Below are positions 52,898-63,188 of a DNA stretch of 64,000 nt, piece after piece. The DNA lies in NCBI GenBank assembly GCA_000318405.1, contig KB291764.1:27594-91593 (forward strand), read 5' to 3'. The notes beneath the pieces were generated by a model. That model saw nothing but the letters and a program-made list of their open reading frames with translations. It had not been told where the DNA came from and ran no database searches. The DNA is from Brevundimonas diminuta 470-4 (GTDB taxonomy: Bacteria; Pseudomonadota; Alphaproteobacteria; Caulobacterales; Caulobacteraceae). The position numbers and the translations under genes were made by a program. How positions within the stretch are numbered: position 1 is the first letter of the stretch; every line of letters begins with the position of its first letter.

Positions 52898-53587
52898 TCA
52901 CTCGCCCATCACCCCCGCCAGCGCCTCATCGAATCCGTCGTAGTGGTCGATCATCACGTCGCCGCCCAACTCCGCGTGCGGCACGTCGTTGTAACCGAAG
53001 CTGACGGTTATGCAGGGCGCGCCTGCATCCCTGGCCGCCTTAGTGTCCGTGGTGCTGTCGCCGACCATGACGCAGCGCGCCGGGTCGCCGCCCGCCTTGC
53101 GCACCGCCTCAATGATGTGGGCGCCGCTGGGCTTGCGGGCCGACACCACGTCCGGCCCGGCGATGAAGGCGAAATGGCGCGTCAGGCCCAGCGCCTCGAT
53201 CAGCGCCACCGACAGGTCCGTGCGCTTGTTGGTCGCCACGCACAGGATCGCCCCGCGCGCGCTCAGCCGGTCCAGCGCCGCGACGCAGCCGTCGAACGGG
53301 CGGCTCTCATCGGCGATGTGAGCCAGGTAGACGTCGATGAAGCGCTCGAACAGGCCGGGGGCGTGCGCCTCGTCCCAGACGGCGCCGGCTTCCATGAAGC
53401 CGTGACGCAGCATGGCCATGGCGCCGTGTCCGACCAGATGCCGGGTCGAGGACATGGGAACGGGCGGCAACTCATACTCCGCCAGCATCCGGTTCAGCGT
53501 GCCGATCAGGTCCGGCGCCGAATCCACCAGCGTCCCGTCCAGATCGAAGGCGATGGTCCAGCCTTCCAGGTCGCGCTCAATGCTCAC
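52898..53587 (-). CDS. gph: Phosphoglycolate phosphatase (HAD family)
   Basis: A 229-residue HAD hydrolase starting with GTG 53587. Motif I is AFDLDGTLVDSAPDL (nucleophile Asp), motif II CVATNKRTDLS, motif III lysine in SARKPSGAHI, motif IV CVMVGDSTTDTKAARDAGA. The cap helix region is that of Gph. It detoxifies 2-phosphoglycolate formed by DNA repair. It is divergent from glmU. Confidence 0.88.
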   Translation of the reverse strand: MSIERDLEGWTIAFDLDGTLVDSAPDLIGTLNRMLAEYELPPVPMSSTRHLVGHGAMAMLRHGFMEAGAVWDEAHAPGLFERFIDVYLAHIADESRPFDGCVAALDRLSARGAILCVATNKRTDLSVALIEALGLTRHFAFIAGPDVVSARKPSGAHIIEAVRKAGGDPARCVMVGDSTTDTKAARDAGAPCITVSFGYNDVPHAELGGDVMIDHYDGFDEALAGVMGE

Positions 53588-53662
53588 TCATCTGTCTCCC
53601 GGCTCGCGAAGACCCCGGCAATGGGCTAGATCGCAGGCAACGACAAGCCGCCGGATCGATTC

Positions 53663-55021
53663 ATGACCAGCACCCTGCACCCGAGAGCCGCCATCATCCT
53701 CGCCGCCGGCCAGGGCACGCGCATGAAGTCGCCCCTGCCCAAGGTGCTGCACCCGGTCGGCCGGCGCGCCATGCTGGATCACGCCATCGACGCGGCTGAG
53801 GCCCTGGGCTGCGAGCGCATCGTGGTGGTGGTCGGCTCTCACTCTCCAGAAGTCCGCGCCCACGTGGAGAAACGCCTCGGCGCCGACAGCATCGCCGTTC
53901 AGGACCCGCCGCTGGGCACCGGCCACGCCGTGCGCGCCGCCGAGGCCGTGCTGGGCGATTTCGTCGGTCATGTGGTCGTGACCTACGGCGATGTGCCCCT
54001 GCTGAAGGCCGCCGACATCGAGCCGGTTTTCGCCGACGCCCATGAAGGCGTCACTGTCATCGGTTTCGAGGCCCGCGACCCCGGCGCCTACGGCCGTCTG
54101 ATCCTTGAGGGCGACAGCCTGCTGGCCATCACCGAGGCCAAGGAAGCCTCCGCCGAGGTTCTGGCTGTCACCGCCTGCAACTCTGGCGTCATGGCGGCCC
54201 CGGTCGGCCTGCTGTTCGATCTGCTTGCCGAGGTCACGAACGACAACGCCAAGGGCGAATACTATCTGACCGACGTGGTCGAGCTGGCCCGCAAACGCGG
54301 CGCCCCGACCCGCGCCGTCTTCGCCGCCGAGGACTCCGTCATGGGCGTCAACGCGCAAGGCGAACTGGCTCAGGCCGAGGCTCTGTTCCAGAAGACCCAG
54401 CGCGAGCATTTCCTGGCGGCGGGCGTGACCATGAGCGCCCCGGACACCGTTCACTTCGCCTGGGACACGGATATCGGCGCAGGCACGACCATCGAACCCT
54501 TCGTCGTCTTCGGCCCCGGCGCCAAGGTGGCCGAGGGTGCGCGCATCCGCAGCTTCAGCCATATCGAGGGCGCCAAAATCGCCACCGGCGCCGAGGTTGG
54601 CCCCTACGCCCGCCTGCGCCCCGGCGCGGATCTGGGCGAAGGCGTCAAGGTCGGCAACTTCGTCGAGGTCAAGAACGTCCGCATGGACGCGGGCGCCAAG
54701 GCCAACCACCTGGCCTATCTCGGCGACGGCGAGGTGGGAGCGAAAGCCAACATCGGCGCGGGGACCATCTTCTGTAATTACGACGGCTTCTTCAAACACC
54801 GCACCACGGTGGGCGAGGGGGCCTTCGTCGGCTCGAACAGCGCCCTTGTCGCCCCCGTGACCATCGGGGCGGGCGCCATGATCGGTTCCGGCTCCGTGGT
54901 GACCAAGGATGTCGCGCCCGGCGATCTGGCGCTCGGCCGCGCCGAACAGACGACGAAGCCGGGCTGGGCGGCCCGCTTCATGGAAACCATGCGCGCGAAG
55001 AAGGCGGCGAAGACCAAATGA
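53663..55021 (+). CDS. glmU: Bifunctional UDP-GlcNAc pyrophosphorylase / glucosamine-1-phosphate acetyltransferase
   Basis: A 452-residue cytosolic enzyme of two domains. The N-terminal uridylyltransferase has [20 protein letters not shown]. The C-terminal left-handed beta-helix contains hexapeptide repeats and catalytic segments ([30 protein letters not shown]). It supplies UDP-GlcNAc for peptidoglycan and lipopolysaccharide. rpiA overlaps its stop by 4 bp. Confidence 0.96.
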   Translation: MTSTLHPRAAIILAAGQGTRMKSPLPKVLHPVGRRAMLDHAIDAAEALGCERIVVVVGSHSPEVRAHVEKRLGADSIAVQDPPLGTGHAVRAAEAVLGDFVGHVVVTYGDVPLLKAADIEPVFADAHEGVTVIGFEARDPGAYGRLILEGDSLLAITEAKEASAEVLAVTACNSGVMAAPVGLLFDLLAEVTNDNAKGEYYLTDVVELARKRGAPTRAVFAAEDSVMGVNAQGELAQAEALFQKTQREHFLAAGVTMSAPDTVHFAWDTDIGAGTTIEPFVVFGPGAKVAEGARIRSFSHIEGAKIATGAEVGPYARLRPGADLGEGVKVGNFVEVKNVRMDAGAKANHLAYLGDGEVGAKANIGAGTIFCNYDGFFKHRTTVGEGAFVGSNSALVAPVTIGAGAMIGSGSVVTKDVAPGDLALGRAEQTTKPGWAARFMETMRAKKAAKTK

Positions 55022-55701
55022 GCGACCTGCAGAAGAAGAACGCCGGCGAAGCCGCCGCCCAATACGTCGAGGCCGGAATGGTCGTCGGCCTGGGCACTGG
55101 CTCCACCGCCGCCTGGTTCGTGAAAGCGCTGGCCGCCCGCAACCTGCCGGACCTGCGCTGCGTCCCGACGTCCGAGCGCACGGCCGACCTGGCGCGCGAA
55201 CTGGGCCTGACGCTCTCGACGCTTGAAGACACGCCGAAGATCGACCTGACCGTCGACGGCGCCGACGAGATCGGCCCGGGCCTGGCCCTCATCAAGGGCG
55301 GCGGCGCGGCCCTGCTGCGCGAGAAACTGGTGTGGGAGGCGTCGGCCCGCTGCATCTGCATCGCCGACGCGGCCAAGGTGGTGCCTGCGCTGGGAACCTT
55401 CCCCCTGCCCATCGAGGTCGTCGCCTTCGGCCACAAGACGACGGCCAACCGCATCGCCGACGTTCTGTCCGACCACGACATCGCCTCGCCCGCCCGCGTG
55501 CGCGAGGCCGAGCGCGGCCTGATCCGCACCGACGGCGGCAACCTGATCTACGACGCCGCCTGCAAGCTGATCGCCGACCCGGCCCGCCTCGCCGCCGACC
55601 TGAAAAGCCTGACCGGCGTGGTCGAACACGGCCTCTTCCTCGACCTCACCGACCTGGCCGTCATCGGCACGGACGATGGGTTCGACACGATCAATCCGTA
55701 G
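55018..55701 (+). CDS. rpiA: Ribose-5-phosphate isomerase A
   Basis: A 227-residue enzyme interconverting ribose-5-phosphate and ribulose-5-phosphate. Conserved segments [36 protein letters not shown] (catalytic Asp, Lys) and DGGNLIYDA are present. It is translationally coupled to glmU (ATGA). Its 3' end overlaps the convergent gene at 55691 by 11 bp. Confidence 0.95.
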   Translation: MSDLQKKNAGEAAAQYVEAGMVVGLGTGSTAAWFVKALAARNLPDLRCVPTSERTADLARELGLTLSTLEDTPKIDLTVDGADEIGPGLALIKGGGAALLREKLVWEASARCICIADAAKVVPALGTFPLPIEVVAFGHKTTANRIADVLSDHDIASPARVREAERGLIRTDGGNLIYDAACKLIADPARLAADLKSLTGVVEHGLFLDLTDLAVIGTDDGFDTINP

Positions 55702-56641
55702 TCGGGGGCGTCTCGTCGGCCAGGCGGGCGTGGGCGCGGCGGATCGAGGATTGGATCTCTGACTTGCCCGCCCGCACGTTCTGACGCGTCCGCTGAGCGT
55801 CGTACAGGCCGTTGAGATAGGCCTTGTCCCACTCGGTCAGAGAGGGGGCGCTGCTGGGATCGTTGAAGACGTTCAGGATAGAGGCATAGGCGCTGGTGTC
55901 CGCCGTCGGGTCGATCTGCGCCAGCGACACCATGGCGATGTAATCCGCCAGTTGCTCCGAGTTGACCGCGCCGGTCTTGCTGACATCCACGACGATGATG
56001 GCGCGGAAGATGTTGTCGACGATCTGGGTCGTCAGGCGCGAAGCCGCGGATACGCTGATGGTCGGAGCATAGTCCATCGGCCCCGAGCAATCGTTCGTGC
56101 ATTCTCCGGGAATGCGGACCGCGCGCTGGCCCGTTTCGGAATCGACCGGCATGCTGACCTGCCACCAGCGGACGGGGCGGCTGGTCTCCTGGAAATCTCT
56201 CAGCGCAGCAGCGCCGCGGTCCATGCCGGAGCCGCCCATGCGCAGGGCGCGACGGCGGCGTTCCACCAGTTCCCGCGCAAAAGCGTCGCCATCGGAGGTC
56301 GCGACAATCAGCAGATTGGGCGTGCAGCCGGGGTCGCCCGGACTCAGGCCAAGGTCTTCCGCCACGGTTGAAACGCGATCCACCAGATACTGCGCGGCTT
56401 CGCGGCGCAGATTGACAGCGCCCACGCAGACGCTTCGGTCCCATCGGGCGATGCCGCGCCCGCGATTAGGCGCAGCGACTTCGCTGACGAAGCTCTGGAT
56501 CAGGTCGTCAAGGCGGCGGCCCGAGACCTGGATATCCTCCAGCCGAACCGCCTGATCCTCATGGGCGGGCGCAGCCGACTGGGCTGACTGAGCGGGCGGG
56601 GCGCCGGCGCTGAGCGCAAGAGCGAGAAGGGCTGCGATCAT
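55691..56641 (-). CDS. Secreted protein of unknown function
   Basis: A 316-residue protein with a signal peptide (MIAALLALALSAGAPPAQSA). I use ATG 56641; GTG 56644 directly precedes it. The mature part starts with VRLEDIQVSGRRLDDLIQSF, and two cysteine pairs are plausible (SVCVGAVNL/DPGCTPNLL and GECTNDCSG). DNIFRAIIVVDVSKTGAVNSEQLADYIAM lies near residue 215. I do not recognise a named family, but proteins of this layout recur in Caulobacterales and sphingomonads. Confidence 0.65.
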   Translation of the reverse strand: MIAALLALALSAGAPPAQSAQSAAPAHEDQAVRLEDIQVSGRRLDDLIQSFVSEVAAPNRGRGIARWDRSVCVGAVNLRREAAQYLVDRVSTVAEDLGLSPGDPGCTPNLLIVATSDGDAFARELVERRRRALRMGGSGMDRGAAALRDFQETSRPVRWWQVSMPVDSETGQRAVRIPGECTNDCSGPMDYAPTISVSAASRLTTQIVDNIFRAIIVVDVSKTGAVNSEQLADYIAMVSLAQIDPTADTSAYASILNVFNDPSSAPSLTEWDKAYLNGLYDAQRTRQNVRAGKSEIQSSIRRAHARLADETPPTTD

Positions 56642-56835
56642 CACCTGGCCTCACGACATATTTGACCCAACCACAGTATTTCATAACCGCGTCTGGTGAA
56701 AGCGGAGCGGTGGCCATTCGACGCCCTTCGGCTTCTTTGACGCGGACCCGCCTCGCGCCTTGCCCCCTCGCGCCCCGGCGCCTAAGTCGGGTCAGCGCTG
56801 CGGTTCGGCCGCGCGGATTTCAGACGATTCAGACG

Positions 56836-56866
56836 AATTGGACTTGTTTTTTCGGGTCCAGTCCAA
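56836..56866. promoter_or_regulatory. Inverted repeat upstream of glutathione reductase
   Basis: TTGGAC and GTCCAA arms (6-7 bp) flank a 17-nt T-rich loop about 12 bp before the gor start. It could be a leader hairpin or an operator. The evidence is only the symmetry. Confidence 0.3.
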
Positions 56867-56878
56867 CCGGAGCCCCCG

Positions 56879-58276
56879 ATGACCTCATACGACTACGATC
56901 TCTTCGTCATCGGCGCTGGTTCGGGAGGCGTGCGGGCGGCGCGGCTGACGGCGCTGGGGGGCAAGAAGGTCGCCATCGCTGAAGAGTATCGGGTCGGCGG
57001 CACCTGCGTCATTCGCGGCTGCGTGCCCAAGAAGTTCATGGTCATGGCCGCCGAGGTCAGCCATGCGCTTGAGATCGCCGAGGGCTATGGCTGGTCCTTC
57101 GACAATGCGAAGTTCGACTGGCCGACCTTCCTTCAGGCCAAGGATGTCGAGATCGCCCGCCTGTCGGGCATCTACGCCGCCAATCTGGGCAAGGCGGGCG
57201 TCGACCTGCTGCACGGACGCGCCGTGCTGAAGGACGCCCACACTGTCGAGGTCATCGGCAAGGACGGCGTGGAAAAGCAAACGATCACGGCCGAGAAGAT
57301 CCTGATCGCCACGGGCGGCCGCCCGTGGAAGCCGGACAGCCTTCCGGGCATCGAGCACGCCATCACATCCGAAGAAGCCTTCCATCTGCCCGAACTGCCC
57401 AAGCGCGTCCTGGTGGTCGGCGGCGGCTATATCGCGGTGGAGTTCGCCGGCATCTTCGCGGGCCTGGGCGTCGAAACGACCCTAATCTATCGCGGCCCCA
57501 ACATCCTGCGCGGCTTCGACGACGACGTGCGCGCCCATCTGGCGGGCGAGATCGAGAAGCGCGGCATCAAGGTCATCCTCGGCTGCCAGCACGAGTCGAT
57601 CGAGAAGACCGACACAGGCCTGATCAACCACCTCGAAAACGGGATGAAGATCGAGACGGACGTGGTCATGTTCGCCACCGGCCGCGTGCCTTACGTCGAA
57701 GGCCTGGGCCTGGAGACCGCCGGGGTCGAGCTGAACGAGAACGGCGCGATCAAGGTCGATCAGTATTCCCAGACGACGGCCGACAATATCTGGGCGGTCG
57801 GCGACGTCACCGACCGGATGAACCTGACCCCCGTCGCCATCCGTGAGGGCGTGGCCTTCCACGAGACGGTGTTCAGGAACAACCCGCAGAGCTTCGACTA
57901 TGAAGCCGTCGCCACCGCCGTCTTCAGCCAGCCCCCCGTCGGCACCGTCGGCCTGACCGAGGCCGAGGCTCGCCACGCCTGTCCGGGCGAGGTCGATGTC
58001 TACGTCACCCGTTTCCGCCCGATGAAATACGCTTTCACCCGCTCGGACGAACGGGTGCTGATGAAGCTGGTGGTCGAGGCCGAAACCCAGCGCGTCGTCG
58101 GCTGCCACATCGTCGGCCCCGACAGCCCCGAGATGATCCAGCTGGCCGCCATCGCCGTGAAGGCGGGTCTGACCAAGGCCCAGTGGGACGCCACCTGCGC
58201 CGTCCACCCGACGATGGCCGAGGAGCTTGTCACCCTCAGAGAAAAGCAGGCCCCGGCGGCCATGACCGCCGGTTGA
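56879..58276 (+). CDS. gor: Glutathione-disulfide reductase
   Basis: A 465-residue NADPH-dependent flavoprotein. FAD motif VIGAGSGGVRAARLTALGGK is at 10-29. The redox disulfide is in VGGTCVIRGCVPKKFMVMA, the GR-type signature as opposed to lipoamide dehydrogenase. The NADPH motif is VVGGGYIAVEFAGIFAGLG, and the C-terminal VHPTMAEELVTL carries the His-Glu pair. It maintains reduced glutathione. Confidence 0.94.
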   Translation: MTSYDYDLFVIGAGSGGVRAARLTALGGKKVAIAEEYRVGGTCVIRGCVPKKFMVMAAEVSHALEIAEGYGWSFDNAKFDWPTFLQAKDVEIARLSGIYAANLGKAGVDLLHGRAVLKDAHTVEVIGKDGVEKQTITAEKILIATGGRPWKPDSLPGIEHAITSEEAFHLPELPKRVLVVGGGYIAVEFAGIFAGLGVETTLIYRGPNILRGFDDDVRAHLAGEIEKRGIKVILGCQHESIEKTDTGLINHLENGMKIETDVVMFATGRVPYVEGLGLETAGVELNENGAIKVDQYSQTTADNIWAVGDVTDRMNLTPVAIREGVAFHETVFRNNPQSFDYEAVATAVFSQPPVGTVGLTEAEARHACPGEVDVYVTRFRPMKYAFTRSDERVLMKLVVEAETQRVVGCHIVGPDSPEMIQLAAIAVKAGLTKAQWDATCAVHPTMAEELVTLREKQAPAAMTAG

Positions 58277-58371
58277 TGGTGCGCCGGGACGGCTTGCCAG
58301 TCGTCCCATCCGCGCGCCTTATGCCGTCCGAAGGCCCCGACCGGGGCAGCCGCAAGATCAAGGAGTTCGTC

Positions 58372-59115
58372 ATGAAACCGCATCTGCTCGCCGCCGCCGT
58401 CGCCGCCGCCTTCCTCAGCGCCGCGCCTGTTCTGGCTCAGGACGCCGCGGCGCCCGCCTATCAGGCCGCGGTCGCCGACGCCCTGCGCCCCGCCGATGAG
58501 GTCGAGCGCGACGCCCTGCGTCATCCCGCCGAGATGCTGGCCTTCGCTCAGGTGAAGCCGGGCTGGCGCATCGCCGACATCCGCCCCGGCGCGGGTTATT
58601 TCAGCCGCCTGTTCGCGCGTGTCGTGGGCGAGGGCGGCCACGTCTACGCCTTCGTGCCGAACCGCACGGCCGAGCGCGAGAATCCGCGCGCCGACGCCCT
58701 GGTCGCCGCCTATCCCAACGTCAGCCGCGTCAACGGCGATCTAGACGCCATGAGCTTCGACCAGCCGCTGGATCTGGTCTTCATGAGCCAGGAATACCAC
58801 GACTTCCATATCCCCCGTTTCGGCGTGGACGTGGCCAAGATGAACGCCGACATCTTCAAGGCGCTGAAGCCCGGCGGCCTCTATGTCGTCATCGACCACC
58901 AGGCCGCGCCCGGCGCCGCCAACACCGTCGTCGAGACCCTGCACCGCATCGAGGGCGCCCAGCTTCGCAAGGAGGTCGAGGCCGCCGGTTTCGTCTTCGA
59001 CGGCGAAAGCACGGCCGTCGCCAACCCTGCCGACGACCACAGCCTGAACGTCTTCGACGAGGCGATCCGGGGCAAGACCGACCAGTTCGTCTATCGCTTC
59101 CGCAAGCCGAACTGA
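58372..59115 (+). CDS. Exported class I methyltransferase-like protein
   Basis: A 247-residue protein from ATG 58372, with AAGGAG at 7 nt. The signal peptide is KPHLLAAAVAAAFLSAAPVL-AQ. The mature part looks like a Rossmann methyltransferase: VKPGWRIADIRPGAGYFSRL, then DLVFMSQEYHDF and LKPGGLYVVIDHQAAPG. SAM is not normally periplasmic, so the exported members may have another role. The family is widespread in Alphaproteobacteria, function unknown. Confidence 0.75.
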   Translation: MKPHLLAAAVAAAFLSAAPVLAQDAAAPAYQAAVADALRPADEVERDALRHPAEMLAFAQVKPGWRIADIRPGAGYFSRLFARVVGEGGHVYAFVPNRTAERENPRADALVAAYPNVSRVNGDLDAMSFDQPLDLVFMSQEYHDFHIPRFGVDVAKMNADIFKALKPGGLYVVIDHQAAPGAANTVVETLHRIEGAQLRKEVEAAGFVFDGESTAVANPADDHSLNVFDEAIRGKTDQFVYRFRKPN

Positions 59116-59198
59116 GGCGTCCCGTCTCAATTTGGTGACTGGCGAACCGGGGCGTGCGGCGCTAACCCTCGGCCAAAATCCATAAGGGAAACGCACAG

Positions 59199-60095
59199 AT
59201 GACTCGCATCGCCTTTATCGGCCTGGGCAACATGGGCGGCGGCATGGCCGCCAATCAGGCCAAGGCCGGGCATGACGTCGCCGCCTTCGACCTGTCGCCC
59301 GCTGCGCTGGAACGCGCCGCCGAGGCGGGCTGCCGCGCCGTCAGTTCGGTCGCCGAGGCCGTTAAGGACGCCGAGGTCGTCATCACCATGCTGCCCGCCG
59401 GGCCGCACGTGCTCAGCGTCTATTCCGAACAGATCATCGGCGCCGCGCCTTCCAGCGCGCTTCTGCTGGACTGCTCGACCATCGACGTGGAGACGGCGCG
59501 CAAGGTTGCGGCTCTGGCCAAGGAGGCGGGCTACGCCTTCGCCGACGCCCCCGTCTCCGGCGGCACGGCGGCGGCCGACGCGGGTTCGCTGGCCTTCATG
59601 GTCGGCTGCGACGAGGCCGACTTCGCCCGTGTCGAACCGGCGCTGGAGCCGATGAGCCGCATCACCATCCGCGCGGGCGACCACGGCGCCGGGCAGGCGG
59701 CCAAGATCTGCAACAACATGCTGCTGGGCATTTCGATGATCGGCACCTGCGAAGCCATCGCCCTGGCCGAAAAGCTGGGCCTGGAGCCGGAACGCTTCTT
59801 CGAGATCGCCTCCAAGTCCTCGGGCCAGTGCTGGAGCGTGACCAGCTACTACCCCTGGGCCGGGCCGGTGCCGACCGCCCCGTCGAACCGCGAGTATGAA
59901 GGCGGTTTCGCCACCGCCATGATGCTGAAAGACCTCAAGCTGGCCCAGGACGCCGCCGCAAAGGCGGGCGCCTCGACCCCGCTGGGCGCCCAGGCCGAGG
60001 CCCTCTACGCCCTGTTCAACGGCCTCGGCTACGGCGGCAAGGACTTCTCCGCCATGGTGCAGATGCTGCGCGGCCGCATCGACACGTTGAGCTGA
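59199..60095 (+). CDS. mmsB: 3-hydroxyisobutyrate dehydrogenase family protein
   Basis: A 298-residue beta-hydroxyacid dehydrogenase of valine catabolism. The NAD motif is [20 protein letters not shown]. The substrate motif [20 protein letters not shown] and the catalytic Lys in [14 protein letters not shown] are present. The C-terminus [20 protein letters not shown] agrees. No other valine-pathway genes are adjacent, so tartronate semialdehyde reductase or a related activity cannot be excluded. Confidence 0.87.
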   Translation: MTRIAFIGLGNMGGGMAANQAKAGHDVAAFDLSPAALERAAEAGCRAVSSVAEAVKDAEVVITMLPAGPHVLSVYSEQIIGAAPSSALLLDCSTIDVETARKVAALAKEAGYAFADAPVSGGTAAADAGSLAFMVGCDEADFARVEPALEPMSRITIRAGDHGAGQAAKICNNMLLGISMIGTCEAIALAEKLGLEPERFFEIASKSSGQCWSVTSYYPWAGPVPTAPSNREYEGGFATAMMLKDLKLAQDAAAKAGASTPLGAQAEALYALFNGLGYGGKDFSAMVQMLRGRIDTLS

Positions 60096-60104
60096 GCCAC
60101 AACT

Positions 60105-60230
60105 CTCCTCCCCACCAAGTGGGGAGGGGGACCACGAAGTGGTGGAGGGGCTCAGCTAGGGCAGAACCCAGCGGCCCCTCCGTCTCGTCCGCTTCGCGTC
60201 CGATCCACCTCCCCATGTCATGGGGAGGAG
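60105..60230. repeat. Palindromic intergenic repeat element
   Basis: Nested inverted repeats: CTCCTCCCCACCAAGTGGGG, then ACCACGAAGTGGT. Their counterparts GGCCCCTCCGTCTC and CCACCTCCCCATGTCATGGG appear about 80 bp downstream. This composition is the dispersed intergenic repeat of Caulobacterales and related alphaproteobacteria. It lies after the 3-hydroxyisobutyrate dehydrogenase gene and may act as terminator or RNA-stability element. Confidence 0.7.
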
Positions 60231-60403
60231 AAGCCCGCGTCGGGTCGGGAGGTCCCGCAGGGCCGATGATCGCGGGCCGCTCAAGAAGTGAGAACCGTTA
60301 TCAATTAAGAGGTTGGGACGTTTTGTCCGGTTCCTGACATGGACAAGACAGGGCGGCGCGCGCAATTAGGCCGCAAAGCTGCATAAGCGAAAGAAGCGCC
60401 GCC
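60231..60403. promoter_or_regulatory. hemA upstream region
   Basis: An AT-richer segment (60290-60325) carries TATCAATTAAG and precedes the hemA TTG start by about 80 bp. It probably contains the hemA promoter. I see no clear FNR-type TTGAT-N4-ATCAA box. Confidence 0.35.
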
Positions 60404-61630
60404 TTGTTCGACTATAAGTCCGCCTTTCAGAACTCTGTGGATCAGGTCCGCAGCGAAGGCCGTTACCGTGTCTTCGCCGATCTGAAGCGGGTGCGCGGCC
60501 AGTTCCCTCGGGCTGTGCGCCGCCGTGAGGACGGCACGCAGCAGGACGTCGTCGTCTGGTGCTCGAACGACTACCTCGGCATGGGCCAGCATCCGACCGT
60601 GGTCGAGGCCATGACGAATGCGATCGACCTCAGCGGCGCCGGGGCAGGGGGCACCCGCAACATCTCGGGCACCACGCGATCTGCGGTCGATCTGGAAGCC
60701 GAGCTGGCCAGCTGGCACCAGAAGGAAGCCGCCCTGCTGTTTACCTCGGGCTATGTGGCCAATGAGGCGACGCTGTCGACCCTGCAGAAGATCCTGCCGG
60801 GCCTGATCACCTTCTCCGACGCCCTGAACCACGCCTCGATGATCGCGGGCATCCGCAACGGCGGCGGCGAGCGCCACATCTTCCGCCACAACGATCTCGA
60901 ACACCTTGAAGAACTGCTGGCCGCCGCGCCGGTCAACGCGCCCAAGCTGATCGCCTTCGAGAGCGTCTATTCGATGGACGGCGACATCGCCGACATCGCC
61001 GGCACCATCGCCCTGGCCAAGAAATACGGCGCCCTGACCTATCTGGACGAAGTACACGCCGTGGGCCTGTACGGCGCGACCGGCGCGGGCGTGGCCGAGC
61101 GTGACGGCGTGCTGGACGGCATCGACATCGTCGAATGCACTCTGGGCAAGGCCATCGGCGTCATGGGCGGCTACATCGCCGCCGACGCCGTGATCGTGGA
61201 TGCGGTGCGCAGCTGGGCCTCGGGCTTCATCTTCACCACCAGCCTGCCGCCGGCCCTGACGGCCGGGGCCCTGGCTTCGGTCCGCCACCTGAAGGCGCAC
61301 CCGGAACTGCGCGACGCCCATCAGGAGCGCGCCGCCACCCTGAAGCGTCGCCTGTCCGAGGCGGGCATCCCGGTCCTGCCCAGCGTCAGCCACATCGTGC
61401 CGGTCCATGTCGGCAATCCGGTTCACTGCAAGCTGATCTCGGACATGCTGCTGGAAGAGCACGGCATCTACGTCCAGCCGATCAACTATCCGACCGTGCC
61501 CAAGGGGACCGAACGCCTGCGCTTCACCCCTTCGCCTGACCATGACGACGCCATGATCGACAAGCTGGTCGATGCGATGGACAAGCTGTGGTCCCACTGT
61601 AACGTGGCGCGTCGTCCGGTCGCGGCTTGA
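60404..61630 (+). CDS. hemA: 5-aminolevulinate synthase
   Basis: A 408-residue PLP enzyme condensing glycine and succinyl-CoA, the alphaproteobacterial (C4) entry to haem. It starts with TTG 60404 ([20 protein letters not shown]). Features: [52 protein letters not shown] (PLP Asp, His), and the catalytic lysine near [16 protein letters not shown]. The next ORF overlaps its stop by one base. Confidence 0.95.
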   Translation: MFDYKSAFQNSVDQVRSEGRYRVFADLKRVRGQFPRAVRRREDGTQQDVVVWCSNDYLGMGQHPTVVEAMTNAIDLSGAGAGGTRNISGTTRSAVDLEAELASWHQKEAALLFTSGYVANEATLSTLQKILPGLITFSDALNHASMIAGIRNGGGERHIFRHNDLEHLEELLAAAPVNAPKLIAFESVYSMDGDIADIAGTIALAKKYGALTYLDEVHAVGLYGATGAGVAERDGVLDGIDIVECTLGKAIGVMGGYIAADAVIVDAVRSWASGFIFTTSLPPALTAGALASVRHLKAHPELRDAHQERAATLKRRLSEAGIPVLPSVSHIVPVHVGNPVHCKLISDMLLEEHGIYVQPINYPTVPKGTERLRFTPSPDHDDAMIDKLVDAMDKLWSHCNVARRPVAA

Positions 61631-61812
61631 TGACCCACGTTGAACTCGGCGAAGTCATCGTCGAGTTCGTCCGCAACGGCCCCTATGTGAAATGCTCCGC
61701 CGTCCACACGGCGACTGGCGTGGAGGTCTCCGCCATGGGCCCGGCCGCTGAACCGCGCGCGGTCGAACGGGTGGCTATCGCCAAACTGAAACGAGCGTTG
61801 TCACAGCGGTGA
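61630..61812 (+). CDS. DUF6898-like small protein
   Basis: A 60-residue protein ([20 protein letters not shown]). The segment GEVIVEFVRNGPYVKCSAVH with TGVEVSAMGPA is typical of DUF6898 proteins that sit next to hemA or glyA in Caulobacterales. Its ATG overlaps the hemA stop (TGATG). Function unknown. Coupling suggests a link to haem or glycine metabolism. Confidence 0.7.
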   Translation: MTHVELGEVIVEFVRNGPYVKCSAVHTATGVEVSAMGPAAEPRAVERVAIAKLKRALSQR

Positions 61813-61892
61813 CCCCCTAGATGTTGTGGTGTTCGGCGGCGCGGCCTAGAAGGAAGCGCCGTTTCCGCCCTCAGCCTTCGGGATGCCTGCCT

Positions 61893-63176
61893 GTGACCGC
61901 CTTCACCCACGACTCCTACTTCTCCAAGAGCCTCGCCGACGCTGATCCGGCGATCTTCAAGGGCATCCAGGGCGAGCTTGGCCGCCAGAAGGAGCAGATC
62001 GAGCTGATCGCTTCGGAGAACATCGTCTCCCAGGCGGTGCTGGACGCGCAGGGTTCGGTCCTGACCAACAAATACGCCGAGGGCTATCCGGGTCGCCGCT
62101 ATTACGGCGGCTGCGAGTTCGTCGACATCACCGAAGACCTGGCCCGCGAGCGCGCCAAGGAGCTGTTCGGCGCCGCCTTCGTCAACGTCCAGCCGCACTC
62201 GGGCGCTCAAGCCAACCAGGCGGTCTTCTTCTCCCTGCTGCAGCCGGGCGACACCTTCCTGGGCATGGATCTGGCCTGCGGCGGGCACCTGACGCACGGC
62301 TCGCCCGCCAACCAGTCGGGCAAGTGGTTCCGCCCCGTCACCTATAAGGTGAACGAAGACGACCATCTGATTGATTATGATCACGTCGCCGAAATGGCCC
62401 AAAAGGAGAAGCCCAAGCTGATCCTGGCCGGCGCCTCGGCCTACAGCCGCCACATCGACTTCAAGCGCTTCCGCGAGATCGCCGATTCGGTCGGCGCCTA
62501 TCTGATGGTCGACATGGCCCACTATGCCGGCCTGATCGCGGGCGGCGCCTATCCCGACCCGCTGCCGCACGCCCACGTCGTCACCACGACGACGCACAAG
62601 ACCCTGCGCGGCCCGCGCGGCGGCATGATCCTGTCCAACGACCTGGATCTGGGCAAGAAGATCAACTCGGCCGTCTTCCCCGGTCTGCAGGGAGGCCCGC
62701 TGGAGCACGTCATCGCCGCCAAGGCCGTGGCCTTCGGCGAGGCGCTGAAGCCTGAGTTCAAGCTCTACGCCCAGCAGGTCGTCAAGAACGCCCAAGCCCT
62801 GGCCGCCGTTCTGGTCGAACGCGGCCTGGCCATCGTCTCGGGCGGCACCGACAGTCACCTGATGCTGGTCGACCTGCGTCCCAAGGGCGTGACCGGCAAG
62901 GCCACCGAGCATGAGCTCGAAAAGGCCCTGATGACCTGCAACAAGAACGGCGTGCCGTTCGACACCGCCCCCTTCACCGTCACCTCGGGCGTGCGCCTGG
63001 GCACGCCGGCCGGCACCACGCGCGGCTTCGGGGAGGAAGAGTTCAAGCAGATCGGCCACTGGATCGCCGACGTCGTCTCGTCGATGAACGGCGGCGATGA
63101 AGCCGATCCGGCCGTCGTCGCGGGCGTCGCCGCCCAGGTGCGCGAACTGACCGCACGCTTCCCGATCTATCGCTAA
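61893..63176 (+). CDS. glyA: Serine hydroxymethyltransferase
   Basis: A 427-residue PLP enzyme interconverting serine and glycine with tetrahydrofolate. I chose GTG 61893 ([20 protein letters not shown]); the open frame extends to 61821. Conserved: [49 protein letters not shown] (PLP Lys in THK). It makes glycine, the substrate for HemA encoded upstream, so the pair is functionally coherent. nrdR follows after 12 bp. Confidence 0.95.
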   Translation: MTAFTHDSYFSKSLADADPAIFKGIQGELGRQKEQIELIASENIVSQAVLDAQGSVLTNKYAEGYPGRRYYGGCEFVDITEDLARERAKELFGAAFVNVQPHSGAQANQAVFFSLLQPGDTFLGMDLACGGHLTHGSPANQSGKWFRPVTYKVNEDDHLIDYDHVAEMAQKEKPKLILAGASAYSRHIDFKRFREIADSVGAYLMVDMAHYAGLIAGGAYPDPLPHAHVVTTTTHKTLRGPRGGMILSNDLDLGKKINSAVFPGLQGGPLEHVIAAKAVAFGEALKPEFKLYAQQVVKNAQALAAVLVERGLAIVSGGTDSHLMLVDLRPKGVTGKATEHELEKALMTCNKNGVPFDTAPFTVTSGVRLGTPAGTTRGFGEEEFKQIGHWIADVVSSMNGGDEADPAVVAGVAAQVRELTARFPIYR

Positions 63177-63188
63177 GGAACCCATCGG

